DNA of 64,000 nucleotides. Source: Arcuatula senhousia (lineage: Eukaryota > Mollusca > Bivalvia > Mytilida > Mytilidae). The position numbers and the translations under genes were made by a program. Below the pieces are notes generated by a model. That model worked only from the letters and a program-made list of their open reading frames with translations, did no database searches and was not told where the DNA came from. This document shows, piece by piece, positions 1-12,544 of this stretch. Location: NCBI GenBank assembly GCA_963971305.1, contig OZ020306.1:55340686-55404685 (forward strand), read 5' to 3'. The stretch's first letter is position 1, and each line of letters opens with the position of its first letter.

Positions 1-335
1 TATATCTGAAAGTGAGATAAAGAATCTAGCGCCTTTTATCATCTTGTTCTTACCGAGTTACTGAAGAAATTCTCGTAAGGGTATAAAAAGGAGCGCGGGG
101 AGAGGGGCAGAATGCCAATTTGTTGTTGAAAATTCTCTCATACAAACAAGCATACTGCAAACTTGTTCCATGGTGTAACATGTCTTATCTTTATAAAATA
201 TTTAAGAAAAATACATGTATGCGCATGTAGAATTATAGGCCAAAACAACAAAATTCCTAGAATTAGAGAATGTCTTTTTAATTAGTTCTTTCTAAAGAAA
301 TTTTGAACCTCAAATGAATAAGGGAAAAATAGAAT

Positions 336-556
336 ACCGTGGATTCATTTATATTCGTGGTTACCAATTTTCGAGGTTTTGGGAAAACGGATTATAGTTC
401 GTGGATTCTTGAATTCGTGGTTCTTAAGTTTGCTGTGTGCATTGCAATGTTAATTTGCCTTTCTAGTTTTGAATCAAATTTCGTTTGTCAAAGCTACCCA
501 TGAAAAACACAAAAAGTGATACCCCACGAATAATAATGAACTTGTGACCCCAGTAT
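336..556. repeat. Possible short inverted-terminus element
   Basis: The left edge carries ATACCGTGGATTC followed by ATTCGTGG. The right edge, read on the other strand, carries ATTATTCGTGGGGTATC. The phrase ATTCGTGG also recurs internally. The ends are only partly inverted copies and I see no clean target-site duplication, so this is a tentative non-autonomous DNA element. Confidence 0.35.
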
Positions 557-659
557 TTGAATTAGCCATGTCATCCTGCATTGTTTTGATATCATGCTCT
601 TTGTGTTCTTTTCCTTTAACCTTTTAATGATGCATTTTCCTAATTCTTTTGTAGATATA

Positions 660-1001
660 AACTTATCAATAGGGGGAAGGTTGGATCCAAAAAACTAGTT
701 TAACCCCGCCACATTTTATATGTGCCTGTCCTAAGCCAGAAAACTTTGCCAAAGCCTTTGTTTGTCCTTGTCATTCTGTGTTAACTGTTTTATGTCAAGA
801 ATTGGGTCTTTCTTTGATGATTTAAGGATTGGTTTTGAATTTTTTGTATTGTATTATAAGTCTTGGGCCAATGCAAAACGGTAAGCAGTGACCTATGGTC
901 ATGTTGAAGAATGCTTGCTGTTTTCCGTTGTGATTTTTTGAATTGCTGTTTGTTTATGTTTGTTGTGTCGCGTACACTTATTCCACGTTTCAATATCGTC
1001 T
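660..1001 (+). repeat. Dispersed repeat R1, copy 1
   Basis: About 340 bp that recurs in the same orientation at 34272-34614 with only scattered differences. Both begin with CTTATCAATAGGGGGAAGG and run through TTTGTTTGTCCTTGTCATTC to a TTGTGTCGCGTACACTTATT segment. A 67-codon open frame on the minus strand is present in both copies but resembles no protein I know. Probably the 3' part of a retroelement, because copy 2 is followed by an AATAAA-containing A-rich tail. Confidence 0.6.
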
Positions 1002-2250
1002 ATTTAAGAGACGCAGTTTGCTTAACCTTCTCATGGTTCGTTAAAGATCGGTTTCATTACTATAGGTAGGTGATTTATTAAAGATGTTTTAGTTGCTCAG
1101 TATTGTGTTTGTAGATTGCATAATTTTCTTGATAGAAAAGTTCTGTTTTTTAAGTTTCTTAAACTTCAAATTTTACTTTTCATTATCATTTTTCGAACGC
1201 AAAATAATTAAATCAAATTTTGGATGTTTTGGTAGTTGAATATTTCCTAGTTTGTGTATTCGAGAAGTGCTGTATTAAATGGTTATTGAAGATCATAAAT
1301 ACATTCACAAAGTAGACTACTCGTTTTTTAAGACCAAGTGTTATCTCATTCCAATTTATTATGTAAAAATCAAATATAACGGAAAGAAATATATCTAACA
1401 GGTATACGAACTGAAATACAGTGCCTAAGTATCAATCTATATATTGTAAGTATTAATCTAAATAATAATGATAGCTTCAAGTCATTTGACTTTCGATATC
1501 GTACTATTTGAATTGCGTCATTTACATGCTTTGAAATCGTAATGTCCTTTAAACTAAATTTGTTAATATATAAGGTGAATTTAAAACTAAATTTTTCGAT
1601 GAAAAACATTTATATCTAGATAATTGTAATCAAAATTAACGTATGAAAAAGAATTACCGATCTGGGATGACAGTTAAAAATCATCAAGAAAAAGACAACA
1701 CAAGCAAAGAGAAACTAAGAAAAAAAAGAGAAATTGAATATAAACTTAATGGTCCTAACTTAATTGTACTTGCTATTGGAATGAAATGGAGGGTAAAACA
1801 AGGTTTTATGGCATCAAATCTCTATCTTTGATTGCGATCCTATGGTCCGATAGTGCACAAAACGCAACATGGTTGTAAGACATAAAAGAGTTAGTGAGGA
1901 GATCATCTCAATACAATAGAAAGCCTAAAAACTAATACAAGCAATCACTATCGATCATTCTTCTTAAAGATTTTTATTGGGTTTTTTTTTTCTAACAACG
2001 TCTAATGTAGAAAGAGACACTTTTTAGAATTAACTTTAAACTTAATCTATGAACTCTACACACTATATATGCCGGTGAGCTATGTATCTTACGTTTCTAG
2101 TAAATAATTAAAATTGTTCCATTTTTGCATATATTTTTTTACTAAGGTGACTTTCTGGCGAGTCTAATTTGTGATGCACATCCAAGATGCTGAAATTGAA
2201 GTAAGCAATCTATCGACCGAAGCATCATTGACAGAGAGGACATTATCAAA
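1002..2250. other. AT-rich upstream DNA, no gene seen
   Basis: Open frames here are short (about 60-80 codons), low in complexity and lack recognisable motifs. Any non-coding first exon of the UNC93-like gene at 2797 could lie here, because that gene's first coding exon has a candidate splice acceptor (AG at 2777-2778) just before it. Confidence 0.4.
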
Positions 2251-2279
2251 ATATCTTAAACATGTTAAAGCGAGTTAAA

Positions 2280-2480
2280 GATCAATTGTACACAATTTTA
2301 AAGATTTTTTTAAACCGACACCGCTGTTTCCGTTGCAAACTATTAGACTATTACGATTTCCTTCGTTACCAGTCACTGGTTAAAAAAAATCAAGACTATG
2401 TTTGACCAGAAATGGTTAGTGATTGTTTTGATAAGTGTTTGACTGGTTGTATTACAGAGATGATCACCTCGGTAGTCTTA
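2280..2480 (+). pseudogene. Penelope-like retroelement fragment
   Basis: The stretch with CCGACACCGCT, then the GATTGTTTTGATAAGTGT and GAGATGATCACC phrases, matches the downstream end of the reverse-transcriptase fragment at about 27880-28020 (CCGACACCGCTTTCTCCG; GAGATAATCACC). It is a short decayed piece with no open frame worth calling. Confidence 0.45.
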
Positions 2481-2796
2481 TTATGTCTCACTTCAGTGTT
2501 GTGTTCTGTGTTCTACCGGAAACTGGGATCGCACTGGAAGAAGGAGTTTTGGCCCTTTTGACTTCTTTTGAAATGGCTGTAACTAGTCAGGACCATTGTG
2601 ATCTTCAATTTCTTCCTTGTTTTTATTTTCTATTGGACATTTAAATTGATCCTCCAAGTGCGGTGGTTATTACTTACTTTTTTTCCTCTTAAGGAGTTAA
2701 AGGAGAATGAGAAAAAAATGAGTTTTGTTTTACGAAAGAATGCAATTTAAACTTTACTAAAGCTACTAGTACTTTCAGGAACCTATAGATTAAAAC

Positions 2797-5700
2797 ATGC
2801 AGGAAAGTGTGGACCGTGCACCAACAGATACAAGTATTAACAATGGAGAAAGCACCCAAAATAAATCGTACGGTTCCATTGAGAAGCAGGTTCAAGATAC
2901 TGAAATCAAAATGACCAAGATGAAGATTTTAAAGAACGTTTTCGTCGTCAGTCTTTGCTTTATGGTTTTGTTCACCTCCTTTGAGTCATTGACAAATCTT
3001 CAGAGCACGTTAAACAAGGAAGAAAGTTTAGGAACAGGTGGGCTTTCTGTCATTTATGGCGCACTTGTAATAGCCTGTATGTTATTTCCAAATTTTGTCA
3101 TCGCACACCTAGGTTGTAAGTGGACAATTGCTGTATCAATGTGGTGTTACATTTTATACATGGTAGCCAATTTCTATGCTGTATGGGAAACTATTGGACC
3201 AGCATCTGTTATTATAGGAATCGGCGGCTCAACCTTGTGGTCAGCTCAATGTTCTTATTTAACACAATTAGCTGTATGGTACGCCAAACTGACGGGAGCT
3301 ACCGAAGATGACGTCATCAGTAAATTTTTCGGCTTTTTCTTCATGACATACCAACTTTGTAAGTACCCCACTATCTAAACTGGATATGTAAAATAAATTA
3401 TGTAATATGGTCTGGTTAATGTACAGGGGAACTTACAGTCTAAAACCTGTCAATTTAGAATATTACTTGTTTTAGAATCAAAGGAACGTAAAGTTGGCTA
3501 GATCATTTGTCTTACATAAGTGACAGTATAAACCAGTGTGCTTCTTTTCGGACTCATTTCTAACAAAACATGGATTTGTACCGAATAAAGACTATGATAA
3601 TAAATACCAGATTAAACCGGCTATAAAGACTAGATACATCGGGAAATATCTTTATTTTTAGATACCAATGTTATATGTTTTTTGAAAATATATTTTCTTC
3701 AAATATTTATAGATTAAAGCTAATATTGGTTTTATATAATGCCTTACTAAATAAATTAACCTATAAAACATAAAACTGTTATATCAGTTATATCACTTTT
3801 ATCAGTAATATCACTCTTACTTCAATAACCCGTGCGGGTTCCGATTCCGGGTGGCGAATAGGCCCGCAGCGCAGCGGTAAAAGTCCACTAAAGAGCGCCC
3901 AGAAACCTGACATCGGGTCAGGCCGCTTTGCCCACAAAGCGATTGGGATGTGTGCCCCAGGTGGTTGAATGGGGCAGCCCTGACATCGAGAGATGCGGTG
4001 TCGTCAGGCGATAATGAGGAAAACCTGACCGCAAACCATAGTGGTTCACAGTGTTTGGAAAAATGTCACGTTCCTCGCACGTTAAAGAACCCTGCTGCAG
4101 GTCTCGGTAAGAGTAGGACCTGTAGGATCCCCATGCAGGAGGCTAAATTTCCGGTCCCTACCCATTGCTCCTTTTTCCAGTGGCAGTCAAAACTCTCCTA
4201 TCCGATTGGCCTTGTGTCCGCATTTCCTCCACTTCATCGTCATTTCATGTTTATTGTATCACAACTTTCATGTTCATCTCCCGGATAGAGCCGAACTAAC
4301 TAACTAACTAACTTACTTCAATAAAAAAAAGTATAAAGCATATTAATAAAAATGCTTCACATATCCATACCATAGCAAACACAAGAACGTTTTTGTAACG
4401 TGTTTTTTATAGAAGCAAGATAATGAAATTTGCAAATTGACGAGGTTGTCGCTCTAGATTTTTTTCTTCCGTATTAGGTGTCCTTTGACTGAAAGCAGAA
4501 TTTGCACATGCGTTGATGTAAAGTTTTTCTTGTTTCAGGTCAGATATGGGGAAATATGATTTCCTCCACTATATTTGCTGTCACGCCAAGAAATACAACA
4601 CAGGACTTGTCAACCTGTGGTGCTAACTTTGATCCAACTTTACCAGCTGGAAATAACTCAAACTTAGATCGACCAGATATTGTAAAGGCAAGATCATACA
4701 GGTTTTTAAATTAAAGTATCAAATATTTAAGCTATTTTTCCCTTGTGGTAAAAGATTATTTGCCTAAATGTTTCATGCGATGTAAAGATAAAAGATGCTT
4801 AAAAAGTTGAATAAAATATGTGCACAAGTTTTAAGTAAATCACTTTGTATAAATAATGCTTCTTCAGATGAAGTGTTTTTTAACTTCTTGAACGATGCTT
4901 GACCAAGTTTTTTTGTGTTACTTTTTTTAAACCAGATTTATTAGATTACTATTCCTAAGGTATCACTCTATTTTTGGCCATGGTGTAAATCAGCTGTCGA
5001 TAATCCATGTGCTTCAAGTGTACATGTACCTTATATATATATACTGTGTGACTTACTATACATATCAGACTACACTATAAACATTTTCAATGCATTCATG
5101 TTTACAGGAAACCTAATCATGTTGTTGTTCTTTAGGTTTATACCCTGGTTGGAATATATGTTGGTTGTGCTTTCCTAGCCTTCCTTATAGCTGCATTTTT
5201 ATTAGATAACATTGCATTAGATAAAGATCAAAATGCCACTGACAAGAAAATTTCGATGAATTTATTTCTATCTACGGCGAGGCACTGGAAGAACTCAACC
5301 GAACAGAAGCTGCTTACTTTCCTGACAATATACAGCGGGATACAAAACGCCTTCCTGACTTCAGATTACACAAAGGTTAGAGGTACAACAGAACCAAATT
5401 AACATTTGGCTTCTAAATCCAACGGGCAGTACGAGCCGTCTCTCTTTGAAATTTACCAAAACGTGCTCGACTTTACGTAAAAAGGTACCGTCAATTTCTC
5501 CAGTCTATAAGTTACAAATACCAAAACGCCGGTATAAATGGATAATTTGGATATGCTATATATCGATATTTCAAGGAGTAACCTCTCATCAGTAGCATTT
5601 AAATCAAAACACTGGAATGCCAAATTCCAATAAATAATAAATATTTGAATCAGGCTCGGGTGATATATATATATTTAATCTTAAAGTAGCACAATACAAA

Positions 5701-7857
5701 AGCGCTAAAAAAATTTTCAGAATTTGTATTTTTATGTTTTTTAAATTCTATTAGTTACCATTTTCCAAATGGTGCAAACATTTTTTCAGTTCATTTAAAA
5801 ATTAATGAGCTAAGGTGATAATTAAGAAATCAAAACAAATGCACGTGTACTATAAGCTGTCAATAAGCTATGAAGGTTTGGCTTACCTATAACAGCTGGA
5901 AAGTTTTATGGCTGTTGACCTGTTATTTGAAGCAGAACAAGTTTAATGATAAAGATTGGAATGGACGAGTCTTGTCCTTTTCTGTAAACAACTGACCTGA
6001 GAGAAGGTCAACATGATCCAGCGTTTCCCGCAAATTCTGAAAAAAAGTGTAGGATATTGTGTCAAATGTTACGTTGTTGGTCGTATCTTTGATTTAGTTA
6101 ACTTTGTTGTTTTATCATTTTAGTCCTACATCAGCTGTTCTATAGGAATCTGGAATGTCGGATACGTCATGATATGTTATGGAGTTGTTGATGCCATTTG
6201 TTCGTTTTCATTTGGTCGCCTTGTAAAATATGTTGGACACGCTCCATTTTTCTTATTAGGTATTAATATTGTTCCTAAATGATATAAAAACAGAAACTTC
6301 AGAGACTATTTGTTACATATCTCTGCATAGTCTTAGGTTCTACTTTTACGTGAAAAACAAATTAGATTACTCTGTTTCAGTCCCGGATAAATGTTGTTGA
6401 TTTTATTTAGAAATCCATTGTGTGTTTTCTACGAAAGACCGGTAGTGTCATTGGTTCTGTCACATTTCTCGATTGATGCGAGAAATTTCCCATTTTCAAG
6501 TGGACATTTCGCACTTCCAAGTTCACATTTCTCAATTCCAAGTTGACATTTCTCAGTTCCAAGTTGACATTTCTCAATTTCCAACTTGACATTTCTCAGT
6601 TCCAAGTTGAAATTTCTGGATGGATTACTCCCCACATGCTCTGGAATTTACGAATCAATTGTGATACGTTATCTCCATATGCTGGAGAGGACGGAATGTT
6701 GCTACAAAGAAAGGGAGAGTTAATTATTGGAAAGTTGAAGTCATCACGTTTGTCATAGAGCTTAATTTGTACAAAGCCTTCCTTGTGTGTCAATTTCGAG
6801 AAATAGATCCAAATATGAAGCGGACCTCCTAGAATCTGTAGTGTCCTTTATCTCAAGTTCCTTCGGATATATGAGATGTAAATAGTCACCAAATCGAGGA
6901 TAGCTAGAAATGAGAAATTTCTCGCATCAATCGAGATATGCGACAGAACAGTTTTCTGAAGTAGTCTTTCTGATGAAATTGTCTTCAAGATCAAGTTAAA
7001 TACCTAAATTCTGCGATTACTGCTAAAGTTGTAAGAAATAGTCCTAATTTGTACTTTGTGATTTCGGCTTGTTATGAGGTCATCTTTGTATAATTCAATG
7101 TAGCTTTCCTATTACACGGAGGTGCTATGGTAACACTGTTATTTTGGCAACCAGATCCCGACAACATAATCTTGTTCTATGTGTTTGCAGCAGTTTGGGG
7201 TATGGGTGATGCAGTTTTTCAGACGCAAGTTTATGGTACGTTTCAATATTTTATTAACGTTTTCAGATATAATTACTCTAATAGATGAATCTACAATTTA
7301 AGATATACATTTCGCGTTGTTATCTGATATTCAGTATTTTTTGTGTTTCCGTGTTATATATTGTCTGGGGTTTTTTTTTCGTCCTATTCTTGTTTTTGTT
7401 TACTGGTTTTGTTTCTGCCCTTTCGGGCTTTGACATTCGGATGTCCCATTGGTACCTCTGCTTCTTTCTCTTATTTATTGCGCAAATAGAAAATACACAA
7501 GCAATTATTTGTCAACAATAGGTTTTTCCAATAAGAAACAAGTCAAAACAAAAACTGAACATGTTCATTTTTTTATAGATGTTATGTATTACGTTGTTCT
7601 TTTATTTTCTTTCTTTTCTAGCTTTATATGGATATCTGTTTTCATCGAATTCAGAGGCTGCTTTTGCAAACTACAAGTTGTTGGAATCCTTAGGATTTAT
7701 CATGGCTTTTGCATGGAGTGGATTTTTAGTTACAAATATCAAGCTATACCTGTGTTTAGCATTTTTGGGTGTTGGGATGTTTTTCTATGTGTTCGTGGAA
7801 ATCTATGATCGACGGAAAAAGAAAGGGGAATTCAACCTCGACAAGACTACAGCTTAA
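2797..7857 (+). CDS. UNC93A: UNC93-like multi-pass membrane protein, gene 1 (6 exons)
   Basis: Exons: 2797-3358, 4539-4681, 5136-5375, 6124-6259, 7104-7235, 7622-7857. They total 1449 nt, giving 482 aa plus stop, with every intron GT-AG and phase-consistent. The family has an MFS-like fold of about 11-12 membrane segments; vertebrate UNC93A is about 457 aa. Seen here: a polar N-terminus of about 45 residues, then hydrophobic segments, a CQIWGNMISS stretch at the exon 1/2 join, a longer extracellular-like loop with NTT and NNS sequons in exon 2, GIYVGCAFLAFLIAAFLLD in exon 3, SIGIWNVGYVMICYG in exon 4, and a basic tail (DRRKKK). An in-frame stop lies between the candidate acceptor at 2777-2778 and ATG 2797, which fixes the start. 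The substrate of invertebrate UNC93A proteins is unknown. It is paralogous to the minus-strand gene at 15888-22429. Assignment to UNC93 is firm; the A subtype is less so. Confidence 0.92.
3815..4310 (+). repeat. Dispersed repeat R2, copy 1 (intron 1 of UNC93-like gene 1)
   Basis: About 490 bp, relatively GC-rich against the surrounding DNA. It starts near a GGTTCCGATTCCGGGTGGCG phrase and ends with CCGGATAGAGCCGAACTAAC. Related copies lie at 34745-35235 (same strand) and 10374-10865 (opposite strand). Shared landmarks include the CTGACATCGGGTCAGGCCGC and GCGATTGGGATGTGTG phrases. The short open frame inside is not conserved between copies, so I read it as a non-coding transposable element. 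Confidence 0.65.
6495..6620. repeat. Tandem array, about 21-bp unit
   Basis: Roughly six copies of a unit with core TTCCAAGTTGACATTTCTCA. The minus-strand translation gives the apparent peptide repeat ELRNVNL, but it lies inside an intronic element and is not a protein gene. Confidence 0.75.
6596..6895 (-). pseudogene. Penelope-like reverse-transcriptase fragment
   Basis: The minus-strand translation includes YDKRDDFNFPIINSPFLCSN and a serine/proline-rich SQLI segment. Upstream, after frame breaks, there is an ELEIKDT-type stretch. The same order occurs in the fragment at 27353-27897 (YDKRDDFNFRIINF; ELEIKETIES). It has stops and lacks the catalytic core, so it is a fossil carried inside the inverted-terminus element. 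Confidence 0.6.
7340..7475 (+). repeat. Dispersed repeat R3 fragment
   Basis: Contains TTTACTGGTTTTGTTTCTGC and GATGTCCCATTGGTACCTC. Related sequence is at 17573-17745, 28752-28925 (opposite strand) and 47639-47815. It lies in the last intron of UNC93-like gene 1. Confidence 0.5.
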
Positions 7858-8711
7858 ATATTTTGTCAACTTATTTTTTAACCAGTGTCATGTATATCGC
7901 ATAGAAACGCTATTTTTAAACAACCTCACAAACAAAAATGATAGTCGGTACCAAAGTGGGCCATGAATATCAAGACTACGGTTAATTTGACAATGCTGAA
8001 AATGAATATTTCAAAAACTTTGCAAACTATACTTCGTCGAGTCCATATTCAGGATACTTAACTTTGTGTTTCTTGACGAATTCCTGTAACTCGTTACAAG
8101 TTTTAGATTGTTTTGACATTGCATGTTATATTTGTACAAATGCTTAGAACTGTTCTTTTAAAGTGTCTTTAAAAGTTATAAACTTAGGCATTTTCATTTT
8201 TCATCAAAATAGATACTGAACAAAAAAGGATACGCATATTTTTATTTGTCTACCACTACCATAAAAAAATAATTTGGCGTTACGCACAATATTGGTGTGT
8301 ACCTAACGTCATAACCCAAACCATTTTGACGAAAACGCGTAAACACGGGGCGTTAAAAATGTTTTAAAAAATACTCTTTAATTTCACAAAATTCATTTTG
8401 ATTTCGAATAAGGCTTTCGTACAATTGAATAAATATAATTGACATTCAAGGGCTAGCGCAGAGTTTTGTAGTCTTGCAAGTGAAGACGCTTTAACTGATA
8501 AGCCTTAATAATTACGTTAAAACAAACGTTTGCAAGATATTACAGATTACAAATATTATAGTCTTTCGGAAGGTTATTAATTAAGCATTTGGAGGTCCTC
8601 TGCCTTATCTTATCTATTACTCTATTTTATTCGCAAGGTTGGACGGAGCTTAATTTTCTCTATCTTTTAGGTAAGATTTAAACGAAGAAGCCCGAAATAA
8701 TTGACCCGTGA
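7858..8711. other. 3' flank of UNC93-like gene 1, no gene seen
   Basis: Contains the presumed 3' untranslated region. One AATAAA occurs near 8428, about 570 bp after the stop, and is the first candidate polyadenylation signal I noticed, but nothing confirms its use. No coding frame is recognisable. Confidence 0.35.
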
Positions 8712-8902
8712 CCATACCCGTAGCCAGGGGGGGTTCGAGGGGTTCGGACGAACCCCCCCTTGGACAAAAAATTTGATCAAAATAGGGAAAAATCAGATGA
8801 AAAATCGGTTAAGCACTATTAAAGTCAGGAAAAAATTGGGAAATCGAACCCCCTCTTCACATTTTCGAACCCCCTGTTGAAAAATTCTGGCTACGGGTAT
8901 GG
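8712..8902. mobile_element. 191-bp MITE
   Basis: Terminal inverted repeats begin CCATACCCGTAGCCAG on the left. The right end, CTGGCTACGGGTATGG, is the exact reverse complement. The flanks are TGA on both sides (8709-8711 and 8903-8905), consistent with a 3-bp target-site duplication. Inner arms contain runs of G and C around GGTTCG / CGAACC. It is non-autonomous; the superfamily is not assigned. Confidence 0.75.
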
Positions 8903-9189
8903 TGACCAACCCGGTAAACAAAAATTATTATGTCGTCTGCTCAAATTAATTAACGGTATCTTTGCATAAATTAAATTAAATGCAAAAGGGGAAGGAACTC
9001 GACGATGATAAAAAAAAAATCGAAGAATTGTAAAAAGAAAGTAAAACCTATTTAAAGGGAAAATCTAAAATAAATTAAATTATTTAAGGAAAAATATAAA
9101 ATTGAAATCTTAAGGAGCCTGCCGACATTTGAGTAGTCAGTACATTGGGTTATTGATAATAAAAACCCGGGTAAATTTTACCGAATGAG

Positions 9190-11450
9190 GTGAATTTTAG
9201 AAGAACACGGTCGTTATACTTGTCCTGCGACAACATGTTTTCTACCGATGTTTCTGCTCGTTTTCTACCGATGTCCTAGATTTCTACCAATGTGATGATA
9301 AAAAAAAACAAACCTGGCAGACGATTTTTTCCAAACAATGATACCCGGCTATTATTGCACTTATCAACAAACTAATTTAATTTACATTATTTTGTTTTAA
9401 GTATGTACATAAAATTACAGTAAGGGTATTGTTTATTTTTTCCAGCAAGAGACAATTTCCCTTTTTTCAGATAATCATGAATATCTGTTTTTAATTACCA
9501 TTCACTGGGCTGAAAATTATGCTCCATGTTCTAAATAGTCGGACATTTTTAAAGACATATCACTTTTCATTACAAATGGCGTATTTTTGATTTTTCGATC
9601 ATTTCAAAAAAAAATATGGTCCTGGTTTTCTAAAGATGTGTCCTGGTTTTCTACCGATGGTCCTGGCATTCTACCGATGTGATAATGTGATATATATAAA
9701 ATGAAATTTCATGACAAATTGTAAAACTGTATATTTTATTGAACACATAATATTGACGATAAAAAGAAAGTGGAGGTTCATGAGCAAAAACTGTTTTGCG
9801 CACACCAAGAACACTTTTACAAAATTTAAATAAATGTGTATTTTCTCAAAAGCTGGCTATCAGAAAATGATAGTATATCAACATTTCTTCCACTTATATG
9901 AGATTTGTGAAGTGCTTTATATATAATGGGAAATAATCCTCCATATACCAGATTTCACTGTTATATCTAGCATTGCTGAGGCTGAGGCATGAACGCATTT
10001 CTCGGGCTGAAATTGATCTGTACATATACAACAGTATGGCACGCCATTTTAACCAAAACCATGGTAACTATAGGATACCTCAGATAACTTGGGGTTTACT
10101 GGCAACTATCTGGGGGTTTTCAGAGCGAAACTCTTAATTACATCAAGTATGGAGAGTTATTTCAGGTAACCGAGGGTTTCCTATTAGCTATCCCATGAAT
10201 ACCACAAAAACTCTTGCTATTAAGAGTTTTCAAAAATAATTTATTGGAAGCTGAGCTTTGTATTCGTTTTTGAGGAATTGATAGTTTTCATCTTTACATT
10301 GATAAATTCTGCTTTCAAAGAGTTTAAAAATAGCATGAACTTAAAATATTTGTGAATGAGTGAGTGAATGAGTTGGTGTTTTACGCCCGTGCAACGCTAA
10401 ATAGGTTATTTACAGGCGATGAACATTTAAAAGATGATAAAATGAACATGAAATGAGGATGATAAATGAAACATGGGGTTGGGGTGGGAAACAAAGGAAC
10501 TGCAAATTTTGAAGAACCACAGGAAAAGGGGAGAGGTGGGTAGGGACTGAAAATTAAGTCTATGTGGTGCACTACTTGGCGGTCCACAAAGGGATTTTTA
10601 CGTACATGAAGCGTGGCACTCTCCTCACACGTTTGCCCACTATGGTCGGCCGTCAGGGTTTCCGTATTATAGACCTGACAATCCCTGCGGACGAGGGCCA
10701 CCCTATTCAGCCACTTAGGGTACACCACTTGGTCGCTCTGTGGGCTGAACACTGACCCAACGTCAGAATCCCAATACCCTTAGTCGCCTCTCACGACAAG
10801 CTAGGCTCTGCTGTGGGCCTAGTCGCCACCCGGGCCCCGAACGGGACTACAATATCTGTAGGTAGAAGGGGTTTAATTAGGTTTCTATATGATAGCTGAC
10901 AGCAAACCACCAGTTACCAAGATAACTCTTAATACCTGATGTAATTGAGAGTTTCGTCCAGAAAACCCCCAGATAGCTGCCAGTAAAACCCCAGTTATCT
11001 GAGATATCCTATAGATACCAAGGTTTTGGTTTAAATGGTGTTCCATACAACAGTATGATAAAGCTTTACTGTACAACACAAGCATTTACGGTGTATGTAT
11101 GCCTTTAGAAACAACGATAATGTGTAGTTATATAAAATTAGATCATCGGTAGAAATCAAGGACTCATCTGTAGAAAACACAGTAAAGAACATACCTAATC
11201 GGTAGAAAACCAGGACATATCAAATTTCTTAAACCTGTTAGTTATATGAAACAGCAAATGGCTCTTTTACAAATAAACGATCATTTATTGCATATTATCC
11301 CATAGGATGTATTCAAATGTTAAAAATAAGCGTTATTTTTCATATTTCTAAAAAAACAATCGGTAGAAAACAAGGATCATCGGTAGAAAACAAGCAGAAA
11401 AATCGGTAGAAAACATGTTGTCGCAGGACAAGTATAACGACCGTGAAGAA
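9190..11450. mobile_element. Fold-back element with long inverted arms
   Basis: The outer ends are inverted copies: 9205-9300 (CGGTCGTTATACTTGTCCTG, then repeated TTTCTACCGATG) mirrors 11345-11445. The inner arms 10030-10210 and 10880-11060 are also inverted copies at roughly 80% identity by eye (left GATAACTTGGGGTTTACTGG against the reverse complement of the right). TCCTGG-TTTTCTACCGATG recurs many times in both arms as a subterminal repeat. The middle was later invaded by repeat R2 (10374-10865). No transposase is visible, so it is non-autonomous. Confidence 0.65.
10374..10865 (-). repeat. Dispersed repeat R2, copy 2, nested in the fold-back element
   Basis: Minus-strand relative of 3815-4310, sharing the phrases GTTTTACGCCCGTGCAACGC at its edge and GGGCCCCGAACGGGACTAC at the other. 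It sits between the inner arms of the fold-back element, so it inserted later or forms the loop. Confidence 0.5.
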
Positions 11451-12544
11451 TGGAGTGCTATTGTAAAAAACATAATTGAACTGAATTGTATACCCCATCC
11501 TTTTTCTAGCCTATACATATACTTGCTTCCGAAATTTGCCGAGGGTAAATACTTAAAATTCAATTAAGCGGCAATATCACAATTGGCTAGCTGTATTAAA
11601 ACGTAAAAGAATTATTTTGACAACTGACGAGAACCGAAACTTTCTTCAATCAGTGAACAAAACAGTAAATAAATATTAAATACAGTAAGGTTTAAAATAC
11701 CATAATAATAACCAGAATTTGGGTAACCATTTAAGCTCATATAATCATAGTTATTCATAAATAAATTTTTCACTCACTAAATTTGGAGGAAAAAAAATAG
11801 CATCAGTGATATAGTTACTAATTTATACTTTAAGAAACCTTATTAGTATTTTTATTTGACTTTAATGCGCCTATCATATTGTATACCCTGCCACAACATG
11901 TCTGGAATATACAGTTATACTGATGTCTTTCCGTCCTTACCCATTTCCACGCAGTGCCCGTTCCCGTTCGTTAAATTAAAAGAACATGTAACCGATCACT
12001 CTGCAGAGTTCCTTCCGTAAACGACAGTGTGCGTTTATATACCCAATATTTCCGTCAAGCTTTTCTCAACAATGGTTTTCAATTTGACAGGGAGATATAG
12101 AATGATACACTGTATGTTCTTATCAGCTATCAAACTTGTCAGACTTCTACTTCCTGTTTCGTCCAAAAATTAACTTTAAATTTTCCGTCAAGCTCTTCTT
12201 AGAAATCGAACATGGAAATAATTTGAAATTTGTTAGGATGTTACTACCAAAGCAATTCTGTCAGACTTTGACTTACTGCTTGTGAGCCTATGTGGAGGCA
12301 TTTGTGTCCTACTTTTTAAACGGAATTTCAAATGAGCTAATAAGCTCCCGCAGGGCGGAAGCTAAGTTGACTGAGTATGATGCCTTAAACCGGAAGACGT
12401 ATAAGCTAGTCAGAAATCCGCACCCAATAACACGGAATGCAAAATTAAATTCTTTTTTTGAAATTTTCAATTTAAAAAAATAATAAACATAGTTATTGTA
12501 TTAATATAATTATTTAAAGTATTCCCAGCTATGAAATGTTTTAA
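11451..12544. other. Spacer, no gene seen
   Basis: AT-rich DNA with short open frames only. Around 12000-12270 there are phrases such as TCAGACTTCTACTTCCTGTT that also occur in the short CCGT-type elements elsewhere in the window, so a decayed copy is likely. Confidence 0.35.

Larger units (their letters stand above)
6433..6970. mobile_element. Inverted-terminus element in intron 4 of UNC93-like gene 1
   Basis: The left end GAAAGACCGGTAGTG continues into TTCTCGATTGATGCGAGAAA. The right end mirrors it (TCTCGCATCAATCGAGAT, ending GTAGTCTTTC). The terminal inverted repeats are about 58 bp. The interior holds a tandem array at 6495-6620 (unit of about 21 bp, core TTCCAAGTTGACATTTCTCA) and a captured minus-strand retroelement fragment at 6596-6895. 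No target-site duplication is obvious. Confidence 0.6.

Noticed and set aside
6407..6635. Peptide-repeat protein on the minus strand (ELRNVNL repeats)
   Set aside because: It is the translation of a 21-bp tandem array inside an intronic mobile element; two frames give similar repeats and no gene context supports it.
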